Both the position numbers and the translations under genes were made by a program. DNA of 64,000 bases from Colwellia sp. (GTDB lineage Bacteria > Pseudomonadota > Gammaproteobacteria > Enterobacterales > Alteromonadaceae), in assembly GCA_029938115.1 (NCBI GenBank), contig JAPYOP010000013.1, forward strand, positions 29,776 to 93,775, read 5' to 3'. A model generated the notes under the pieces. The model made no database searches, was not told the origin of the DNA, and saw nothing but the letters and a program-made list of their open reading frames with translations. How positions within the stretch are numbered: position 1 is the first letter of the stretch; every line of letters starts with the position of its first letter. This document shows, one piece after another, positions 57,046-64,000 of the stretch.

Positions 57046-57675
57046 ATGAAATTAAATACCTTACCACTTGTTCGAAATATTACTCGAAAAAACTTTATCG
57101 TTGTTTTAATTATTACTTTGTTAGCAAGTATCGCTTTTATTGGTGAGCAGGTAATCGACGAAATAATCACTCAAGCATTAGTTTACCAACGAAATTTAAT
57201 TTCCCAAGGTGAGATATGGCGATTATTTACTGGGCACTTATTACATACCAATGGTATTCATTTACTACTTAACTTGGCCGCCCTTTTCATGCTTTGGGCA
57301 TTACATGGTCGCTTTTATACTGTTGCTAATTACCTTGTTTTGTTTCTACTTTGTGCGCTTAGTACCAGTATCGGCATTTACTATTACAATCCTTCATTAA
57401 TACAATATGTCGGCCTATCAGGAATATTACATGGCATTTTTGTTTTTGGTGCAATGATGGATATTAATGCTAAGGATAAGACCGGTTACTTACTATTCAT
57501 TGGTGTATGGCTCAAAATTGCTCACGAACAAGTTTATGGTGCAAGTAGTGATGTTAGTGACTTAATTGAAGCTAGTGTGGCGGTAGATGCGCATTTATGG
57601 GGCGCAGTGGGAGGTTTGATATTTTCAATTGTTTATCTTGTTGTTCTTCACTTTAAGTTATTACCAAGCAAATAA
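57046..57675 (+). CDS. rrtA: Rhombosortase (rhomboid family GlyGly-CTERM protease)
   Basis: Intramembrane serine protease predicted to cleave GlyGly-CTERM tails. 209 aa, about six membrane helices. Catalytic dyad: S125 in GLSGILHG and H183 in DAHLWG; HLLHTNGIHLLLN loop ends are typical of this subfamily. Its stop lies inside a long terminator. Candidate substrate: the TSP3 protein on the same side. Confidence 0.88.
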   Translation: MKLNTLPLVRNITRKNFIVVLIITLLASIAFIGEQVIDEIITQALVYQRNLISQGEIWRLFTGHLLHTNGIHLLLNLAALFMLWALHGRFYTVANYLVLFLLCALSTSIGIYYYNPSLIQYVGLSGILHGIFVFGAMMDINAKDKTGYLLFIGVWLKIAHEQVYGASSDVSDLIEASVAVDAHLWGAVGGLIFSIVYLVVLHFKLLPSK

Positions 57676-57708
57676 TAATGGTAACCATCCATGGTTACCA
57701 TTATTATT
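57671..57708. terminator. Perfect 16-bp bidirectional terminator
   Basis: Arms AATAATAATGGTAACC and its exact complement around ATCCAT. The left arm includes the rrtA stop codon. Serves rrtA and the convergent S9 peptidase. Confidence 0.8.
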
Positions 57709-57746
57709 TAATAGCATAGGCGCGACTATTAACTCGCGACTCGCCG

Positions 57747-60212
57747 CTATAGTGTATTTTCAAACAACTTATAAATACGACGATATTCATTCAACCAAGA
57801 GCTAGGTTGAACAAAACCGTGAGGCTCAACTGGGTAAATGGCTGTTTCAAAGTCTTGTTTTTCAAGTTCAATTAAACGTTGCACTAAGCGAACTGTATCT
57901 TCAAAAAACACATTATCATCAACCATTGGTGCGTTTATCAGTAGTGGTTTTTCTAAGCCTTGAGCAAAGTAAATTGGCGAGCTACGTTCATAGGCAATGG
58001 CATCATCTTCAGGGGTATTTAAAATGTTAGCCGTATAACCATGGTTGTAATAAGCCCAGTCAGATACTAAACGAATTGCTGAGCCAGACTCAAACAAGTC
58101 AGGTGCAGTAAACATTGACATCAAGGTTAAAAAACCACCGTAAGATCCGCCATAAGTACCAACGCGCTTAGGGTCTACATTGGCATTTTCTACAACCCAA
58201 TTTACTCCATCACGCATATCTTCAACTTCTACCTTGCCCATGTGACGGTAGATACTTGTACGCCAATCGCGACCATAACCTGCTGATGCACGGTAATCCA
58301 TATCGATAACCACATAACCTTGTTGTACTAGCATTGAATGGAACATAAATTCACGAAAATATCCAGACCAACCAAGATGAGAGTTTTGTAGATACCCTGC
58401 CCCATGAGTGAACATTACCGCACGGTTTTTATCGCTTTTTGTATCGTAATTCGTCGGTAAGTAAACTCGTGAATAAATAGGCTCCTTTTGGTTACTAGAA
58501 GGGATAGCAACAATACTTGGTGCTGACCATGGCATTGCTTTAAACTGCGCTGAAACCGTATGAGTTATTTGCATAGCCGGTGTATTTGACGCTAGCGTTT
58601 TAACATATAACTCTGGCGGCATAGTTAAACTAGAATGTTCTATTAACAATTTAGATTCATCAGGACTAAGTGAATAATCGTTTTTACCACCTAAATCCGT
58701 TAGTGCTGTGAAGTTTTTAGCTAAATCAACTTGGTAAATTTCATAAATACCTGGGTGTTTCTTATTTGCTTTAAAAATAAAGCGCTGTTGATCTTGTGTT
58801 AGCGTTACATTGCTTACTTCGAATTTTCCAGAAGTAAGTTGCTCAGCTTTATTATTTAGTACTTTATGATAAAGATGAGAGTAACCACTTTCTTCAGACA
58901 AATAATAAAGTGCATCATTACCAGCCCAATCAAACTCATTTAAAGAATAGTTTATCCACGCATCGTCATGTAATTTATGTTGATTGATTAATTTTTCATT
59001 GGAAAAATCAACGGTAGCTAACCAACGGGTTTTGTTATCCCACGCTTCTAGCATTAAAGCAACTTGGCTGCCATCGCTATTCCATTTAACTGGGTGCCAC
59101 ATTTGCATTAGATGAATGTTACGTGCTTTATTTTTACTAGTATATTTTTTACCTTCACGAGCATAATTCTCTCGTTTAACATCGGCTAAAACATCCATAT
59201 CAAAATCAGGTAAAGTTTCGTAACTTAAAGCTGATTTTTCACCTTTGCTTAAATCAATAAAAAATAGTTCTTCTTTATATTGACGATTATTAGCAATACG
59301 AGCACGAACTTTTTCAGCAGCAATTACACCATCTTTTGTAATATAGTTTGGCATGATATCACTTTTGTCTCGGCTTGATTTCGCCGCAGCAATGCTTACT
59401 AACAACTTGTCACCTGCTGGCGATAAACTAGCGTGACTTACACGATTATCTTTACCGAAGTAATACTTGGTTGTAGTGATAGTATCGTTTTGTTTTTCTA
59501 AATCAGCCTTTTGCTGTTCTTTTAATTTGCTATTGCGTTGCTGCAAAGCAATATAACTAATAAGTTTGTGCTGCTCTTTTGCTAAATAACTTGCTGCCTC
59601 TTCCACGTTTTTGGGCTTTTCAGACATTTTCAAATTGGCTAATTCAACTACTTGTCCAGTAGCTAAATTATGAGCGTAAAAAATATTACCAACACGATAG
59701 GCAATATTACCGTTGGTTAAAAACATGGCGTTACTTTCAGTAGCCGAAGTATAAGTAACTTGTTTTACTGATTTATTGGCAATATTTTTAACAAAAACAT
59801 TACCCTTAAAGCTATAAATTTCATGGCTACGAGCACTATTTTGCTTCGCATCGCTATCAGCAAAAATATGCTGCTTAGCTAAGCCAACTTGCTGCGCTGC
59901 TTTATTCGAATCTAAATGCTGAACAAACAAGTCTCTTAGTGGATTACCTAATTGCTTTTGCTTATAAAAAACAGTGTTACTGTCATCTCCCCAATACCAT
60001 GATTCAGGTGCTCGACCAAACCAATCAGGATCAGCCATAATTTGCTCTAACGTGATTATTTTATTATCAGATATTGATTCGACATTAATTACAGGTGTTA
60101 GAACAGCCATTGGCGTAGTTGATGTTTTAGAGCTGCTTTGCGCAGTATCGTCAGTGCTAACACAAGCAACTAAAGAAACACTTAAAGCGGCGACTATTAA
60201 TTTTAATTTCAT
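57747..60212 (-). CDS. S9 family prolyl oligopeptidase, lipoprotein
   Basis: 821-aa peptidase. Lipobox SLVAC with lipidated C17, so likely membrane-anchored in the periplasm. Residues about 90-560 are a seven-bladed propeller and the C-terminal part an alpha/beta hydrolase with GGSYGGF (nucleophile Ser), Asp in MVDDNVFF and His in EPHGFVQP. Similar to DPP IV / acylaminoacyl peptidases. The gap to the divergent ychJ holds both promoters. Confidence 0.93.
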   Translation of the reverse strand: MKLKLIVAALSVSLVACVSTDDTAQSSSKTSTTPMAVLTPVINVESISDNKIITLEQIMADPDWFGRAPESWYWGDDSNTVFYKQKQLGNPLRDLFVQHLDSNKAAQQVGLAKQHIFADSDAKQNSARSHEIYSFKGNVFVKNIANKSVKQVTYTSATESNAMFLTNGNIAYRVGNIFYAHNLATGQVVELANLKMSEKPKNVEEAASYLAKEQHKLISYIALQQRNSKLKEQQKADLEKQNDTITTTKYYFGKDNRVSHASLSPAGDKLLVSIAAAKSSRDKSDIMPNYITKDGVIAAEKVRARIANNRQYKEELFFIDLSKGEKSALSYETLPDFDMDVLADVKRENYAREGKKYTSKNKARNIHLMQMWHPVKWNSDGSQVALMLEAWDNKTRWLATVDFSNEKLINQHKLHDDAWINYSLNEFDWAGNDALYYLSEESGYSHLYHKVLNNKAEQLTSGKFEVSNVTLTQDQQRFIFKANKKHPGIYEIYQVDLAKNFTALTDLGGKNDYSLSPDESKLLIEHSSLTMPPELYVKTLASNTPAMQITHTVSAQFKAMPWSAPSIVAIPSSNQKEPIYSRVYLPTNYDTKSDKNRAVMFTHGAGYLQNSHLGWSGYFREFMFHSMLVQQGYVVIDMDYRASAGYGRDWRTSIYRHMGKVEVEDMRDGVNWVVENANVDPKRVGTYGGSYGGFLTLMSMFTAPDLFESGSAIRLVSDWAYYNHGYTANILNTPEDDAIAYERSSPIYFAQGLEKPLLINAPMVDDNVFFEDTVRLVQRLIELEKQDFETAIYPVEPHGFVQPSSWLNEYRRIYKLFENTL

Positions 60213-60501
60213 AAATATAGAGTCTCTAATTTGAGAAGAATAATTAGTTAATGGAGTAGGTTTAGTAAACTAATCATAGTTATACTAATCAAACGGTCAT
60301 TGATCAATATACGTTTGCTAATAGAATATTTGAATTAGTAGTCAAAGTGTAAGGGAAAGCTACCAATGGTCTTTTTATTGCGACTAATGGATGCAAAAAT
60401 AAATATTAAACATTAGAATAAATTTACTTATCATCGATATGGTAAAATACAGCTAGTGCCCATTAATTTAAACTTCAACCTACGCTATACCTTTTTAAAC
60501 T

Positions 60502-61062
60502 ATGTCCTTAAATAAAAAATGTTTTTGTGGTTCCATAAAAAGCTTTTCCGCCTGTTGTCAGCCACTTATTATCAAAGAAAAACAGTCATTAACGCCTGAA
60601 CAATTAATGCGTTCTCGTTTTAGTGCTTATGCCACGGGTAATAGTCAATATATTTATGATACCTACGCTAAAAGTAGCCAAGTTTCACAATCAATAAAAG
60701 AGATTAGCGAGTGGAGTGAAGCATGTACATGGATTGCCCTTCAAATACATTCAATTAATAACAATGAGCTTATAGATAATGAATCAGCTGAGCAGTTTGT
60801 TGAGTTTTCGGCTATTTATATAACTGACGGTGTGTTGTGTGAGTTAAGAGAAAACTCACGTTTTATATTAGAGATTCCTCAGCCAGAAAATACCCAAACA
60901 AATGACAAGCAGGATCTAGAGTGGCGCTATATTGATGGTGACATAGTAAAACATGATGAGCTAACGAAAATAAAACGTAAAGAACTTTGTCCGTGCAATA
61001 GTTTTCCAACGACTTGGGTAATTAAAAAAGGTAAGAAGTATAAACAGTGTTGTGGAAACTAA
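60502..61062 (+). CDS. ychJ: YchJ family protein with SEC-C motifs
   Basis: 186-aa UPF0225 protein: N-terminal zinc motif CFCGSIKSFSACC, the PEQLMRSRFSAYATGN block, and a C-terminal SEC-C zinc motif CPCNSFPTTW...QCCG. Function unknown. Confidence 0.93.
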   Translation: MSLNKKCFCGSIKSFSACCQPLIIKEKQSLTPEQLMRSRFSAYATGNSQYIYDTYAKSSQVSQSIKEISEWSEACTWIALQIHSINNNELIDNESAEQFVEFSAIYITDGVLCELRENSRFILEIPQPENTQTNDKQDLEWRYIDGDIVKHDELTKIKRKELCPCNSFPTTWVIKKGKKYKQCCGN

Positions 61063-61902
61063 TATTAATTGCATTAGTGCAAATTGCATTGGCTCAAACC
61101 TGAATTGACACTTTAAATAAATAGATTTTTATTAAGCCTGACAGACAACTGAGCCACCACAACGGTCGTTCATCATCAAACTGCTAATGCTAACTTAGTG
61201 CGCATTGCTGACGTTAACTAATGGTTTTTCTTTAGGTCAACTGATAGCCAAATATAGTCATTCAACCTTAGTTTGAAAAGATAACTACTACCGAGCAGTT
61301 GACCTAAACATCAATCAATAGTTAATGTTTATAATGTCACTTTGAAGTTATCATAAAAAGACTCATATCTTTATCTAAGGGGGGAAGGTCCGTTATCAGG
61401 AAGCTGTTAAAGTAATGTGGTTGTTCAGCTATGTCCGCTCTAGATCAAAACATACAAAAAATTTCAGTATGAATTTAAAAATGTTAACTTCCGCAAAGTG
61501 CGCATAGTTGACTAAAACAGAAATCCAACTAACGTCAAGTGTATGATCATAAAGCGGACGCTCAGTGGCTACAGGATCAGTTATTCAGCCACAAGGTGGC
61601 TATTGAAGTTTTTACCACATTGAAGACCAAACGTCTTATTCGGAGCAATCTGCATTCCCCTCTTCTTCCAATAATATCAATAACTCTTATTCTGGTTTAA
61701 AGGTTTCTAAACAAATTCACATGAAAATTTATTCTTACTTTGCAAAGCTAGGTAAGCAAAATGCAAAGAAGCTGAGGAAATTTTCTCTACCTATATGAAT
61801 TTTATGTGTAATAAAATTGGTGTGTAATATGCAGTTAAGTTAATTGAGTGATGTAAATCAAGATCAATTAGAAACACTCTCAACTGCGTATGAGGAATTA
61901 AA
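61063..61902. other. 840-bp gene-poor stretch with decayed sequence
   Basis: No convincing gene. A 13-bp inverted repeat bounds 61231-61308 (separate entry). A loosely related motif with TAACTT and GTGCGCAT occurs near 61191 and 61489. A short open run at about 61545-61690 (YDHKADAQWLQDQLFSHK) reads like an eroded coding fragment, which I could not assign. Confidence 0.55.
61231..61308. repeat. 78-bp element with perfect 13-bp terminal inverted repeats
   Basis: TTTAGGTCAACTG and its exact complement 52 bases apart, with an inner TTCAA/TTGAA pair. No target duplication was seen at the ends. Could be a small mobile-element remnant or a long hairpin RNA. Confidence 0.6.
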
Positions 61903-62322
61903 ATGAATAAATTAAAACTGTTCATGCTTCCGTTAGCATTGCCATTACTGATGAATTGTGGCGGCGGTGGAGGCGAAAGTACTAGTGATGATATTGTAGC
62001 CCCCATAGAAGTTACGACTGGAGATACAGCTAACAAAACTACATTATTAAAAGACAATCCAATCTCTGAAGTAACATCAGTAAAAGTATTCGACAATTAT
62101 TCAATAAATATTGATATGACAGAAATAAAGATGCAGGGCGAATACCTTTTTTTGAAAGTTGTCGACAAAGATAAAAAAGCACTTTTTTTAGGACAAGTTG
62201 TTCATCATGACAATATTAAGTTACCTCTCACAATTGTCGCTGATTCGTTTCCGCTGCTAGTTGAGTTGTACTCTGAATCAAAAGAAGATAAAACAATAAG
62301 TTACGAGGTTTATTATGATTAA
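61903..62322 (+). CDS. Small lipoprotein, unknown function
   Basis: 139 aa. Signal peptide with lipobox LLMNC (C19), followed directly by GGGGG linker. The rest is beta-rich with no recognised domain. TGAGGA Shine-Dalgarno. It overlaps the next gene by 8 bp, so the pair is co-translated. Confidence 0.75.
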   Translation: MNKLKLFMLPLALPLLMNCGGGGGESTSDDIVAPIEVTTGDTANKTTLLKDNPISEVTSVKVFDNYSINIDMTEIKMQGEYLFLKVVDKDKKALFLGQVVHHDNIKLPLTIVADSFPLLVELYSESKEDKTISYEVYYD

Positions 62323-63808
62323 TCTATTAATGCGGTATCTATTCGTTTTTACCAGTTTAATCAGTATTCCCTTATTTTCTGCTGCGGCCAATGCTGAAGA
62401 AGAAAGTACAAGATTAAAGCATGCTATTTCACAAGGTAGTGGTGATATTAATTTGTTATTAGCACAAGGAAATAAAGCCATTAGTCCTGCTATTTTAGAA
62501 GCACTACGGCTTCAAAATAATGGCTTATTAATGCTTGGTGTTGATATTAATGAAGCATCATCAGGAAGCGAAAAAGCCTCTAGTCAGGGCGTTGCGGTTG
62601 AGCATCTAACCCTTACCGTTATCACAGACCAAGATACTTATATATTCACTGATTTTTCAACAAAAACAAAATGCTCTTTAGCAAAAGTTGATAGTGAAAA
62701 TCGTCAGTTTTACTACACATTACTCGGGCGTACTGGCTCTAACAACATCACCGGCAGTAACTTAGACGGCACGTCTTTTGATGATACTCTGAAGATACCG
62801 GTAAATATTGATTTATCGACCGCGCTTTCAATTCACCTCGACATTCAATTGCTGGAAACCAATGAGGACTTAGGCGATCCAGAAGAATTCTACGATTATA
62901 GTGCTGGCTTTGAAGATTTAGCTTTGTTAACTTCCGCAGACGTTGATTTCCTTGATACACAAGCGGCAGGAAGAGAAGACGCGCCATTAGTGGTACTCTC
63001 TGATAGCCCCACATCAGTTGCTAGTACCGTATATTACCCATCTTCTACATCATACTATTTAGTCGGTTATGAAGATCAGTACCCTCAGTTAGGAGATTAC
63101 GATTTTAATGATTTAGTTGTCGCATACCGCGTAAATTTTGGTTTAAATGAAGAACTTGAGGTGATAACGATTAGTGCAGAGGGTTATCTTATCGCTCGGG
63201 GAGGAAGTTATGACCATAGTTGGCACCTTAGAATCGCATTGCCTGAAGGATCGCAAGCAGACGGTAGTTATCAACTTTATATCCCTCCAGGGGGGTCATC
63301 GGGCAGTGAGCTAATTCAATATATTGATACCAGTTCTGGTTTAGATATTACCTTGTTCAACAATACGACATCACTATTTTACGATCCAGCTTCGTCATTT
63401 ACTAACACGATTTGGGACAGCGAACATATATTAGGGCACAAGTTTTCTTTTGAAATAACATTAAGTAACCCCGTTACTTTGGAAGATATGGCTCAAGCGC
63501 CTTTTGATCCTTATTTGTATGTACATAACACTAATTTAGAAATACACCTAGAAGGTAAGTCGCCAGTTATGCCTGAATCAGATAACATAAGTAAAGGTTT
63601 AACTTCATTTAGTGATGAAAATGGGTACCCATTCGCTCTAGTGTTCCCTGAAGATTGGCAATACCCTAATGAATATGTCGATATTGGTGAAGCTTACCCA
63701 AAATTAATTGAATATATTCAATCAAATCGTGAAAGCCAAGTAGATTGGTATAAAAATGGTGTTCCTTCTGGTATTACCAAACATAAGAAAGCAGATTGGG
63801 CATGGTAA
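62315..63808 (+). CDS. LruC-domain secreted protein
   Basis: 497 aa with a signal peptide to about residue 26 (AAANA). A DUF4114-like part and then an LruC domain with the hallmark DYDFNDLVVAY near residue 263 and later SYDHSW. LruC domain proteins are secreted or surface proteins of unknown function. Starts 8 bp before the end of the lipoprotein gene with GAGG Shine-Dalgarno; a terminator follows. Confidence 0.82.
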   Translation: MINLLMRYLFVFTSLISIPLFSAAANAEEESTRLKHAISQGSGDINLLLAQGNKAISPAILEALRLQNNGLLMLGVDINEASSGSEKASSQGVAVEHLTLTVITDQDTYIFTDFSTKTKCSLAKVDSENRQFYYTLLGRTGSNNITGSNLDGTSFDDTLKIPVNIDLSTALSIHLDIQLLETNEDLGDPEEFYDYSAGFEDLALLTSADVDFLDTQAAGREDAPLVVLSDSPTSVASTVYYPSSTSYYLVGYEDQYPQLGDYDFNDLVVAYRVNFGLNEELEVITISAEGYLIARGGSYDHSWHLRIALPEGSQADGSYQLYIPPGGSSGSELIQYIDTSSGLDITLFNNTTSLFYDPASSFTNTIWDSEHILGHKFSFEITLSNPVTLEDMAQAPFDPYLYVHNTNLEIHLEGKSPVMPESDNISKGLTSFSDENGYPFALVFPEDWQYPNEYVDIGEAYPKLIEYIQSNRESQVDWYKNGVPSGITKHKKADWAW

Positions 63809-63833
63809 TTTGAACGAAAATACAAAAAAATGG

Positions 63834-63868
63834 CTCTATTAGTGTTAACTATTGGTAATAGAGTTTTT
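63834..63868 (+). terminator. Terminator of the LruC pair
   Basis: 8-bp stem CTCTATTA/TAATAGAG then T5. Confidence 0.75.
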
Positions 63869-64000
63869 AGTCAACTAAATGAAAAAATGGGCTTACTTTG
63901 CTGCAAACCCATTGTTCTTCATCAGTCTCTTATTCGCTATTTACGCCGATCATAACTGCTAAAACTTGTATTTTTACAATAACATCATGTTTAGTATTTT

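Noticed and set aside
61791..62096. 101-codon minus-strand ORF overlapping the lipoprotein start
   Set aside because: Runs through the lipoprotein signal peptide region in antisense; PPPPP run is the complement of the Gly linker.
1..64000. tRNA or rRNA genes, intact insertion sequences, prophage, origin
   Set aside because: None recognised after reading both strands by eye; a tRNAscan and ISfinder run would be decisive.

Overview
The window looks like chromosome of a marine, AT-rich gammaproteobacterium of the Colwellia / Alteromonadales type. The basis is low GC, gene families and gene orders typical of that group (yciB-yciI, tesA divergent from ybbA-ybbP, ppsA divergent from ppsR, a fadR very close to the enterobacterial protein), and a large thrombospondin-type-3 surface protein with a rhombosortase nearby. 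Genus assignment is inference; no rRNA or tRNA gene was seen.

Layout. (1) 1-6.7 kb: an NAD-linked molybdenum formate dehydrogenase on the minus strand (fdhD, fdhB, fdhA; fdhA runs off the left edge) with divergent formate-tetrahydrofolate ligase fhs, so formate can be oxidised or fed into one-carbon metabolism. (2) 6.8-18 kb: a DEAD-box RNA helicase, an isolated phage-like DEYH helicase, PEP synthase with its PpsR regulator, DAHP synthase, a low-molecular-weight tyrosine phosphatase, and a glutaryl-CoA dehydrogenase / family III CoA-transferase pair. (3) 18-35.1 kb: fifteen co-directional minus-strand genes forming a chemosensory array fused to signalling output: STAS, CheY, CheA, two CheW, a soluble receptor with an N-terminal globin and three Aer2-like PAS domains, CheR, CheD, CheB, a CheZ-like protein, then a STAS / phosphatase-kinase partner switch, a receiver protein, a hybrid histidine kinase and a receiver-GGDEF-Hpt diguanylate cyclase. 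(4) 35.4-40.3 kb: nitric-oxide-reductase accessory genes (norQ, norE, norF-like, unknown membrane protein, truncated globin, norD, DnrP-like) with an FNR/DNR-type box upstream but no norC or norB. (5) 40.5-50.7 kb: housekeeping genes, a probable small RNA or structured 3' leader before fadR, and a yeast-type cytosine deaminase. (6) 50.8-64 kb: a 1372-residue TSP3-repeat protein with a GlyGly-CTERM-like tail, a beta-barrel protein, a decayed mosaic of a gamma-glutamyltranspeptidase and a chemoreceptor, a DTW protein, rhombosortase, an S9 lipoprotein peptidase, YchJ, an 840-bp gene-poor stretch, and a lipoprotein / LruC-domain pair.

The most interesting region is 18-40 kb. A cytoplasmic receptor that may carry up to four haems (one globin, three PAS) heads a chemosensory pathway whose downstream genes are a phosphorylation-driven partner switch and a c-di-GMP synthase, and it lies beside NO-reductase accessory genes and a second haem globin. 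The simplest reading is a gas-sensing (O2 or NO) system controlling c-di-GMP-dependent behaviour rather than simple swimming. A second good lead is the co-location of a rhombosortase with a candidate substrate.
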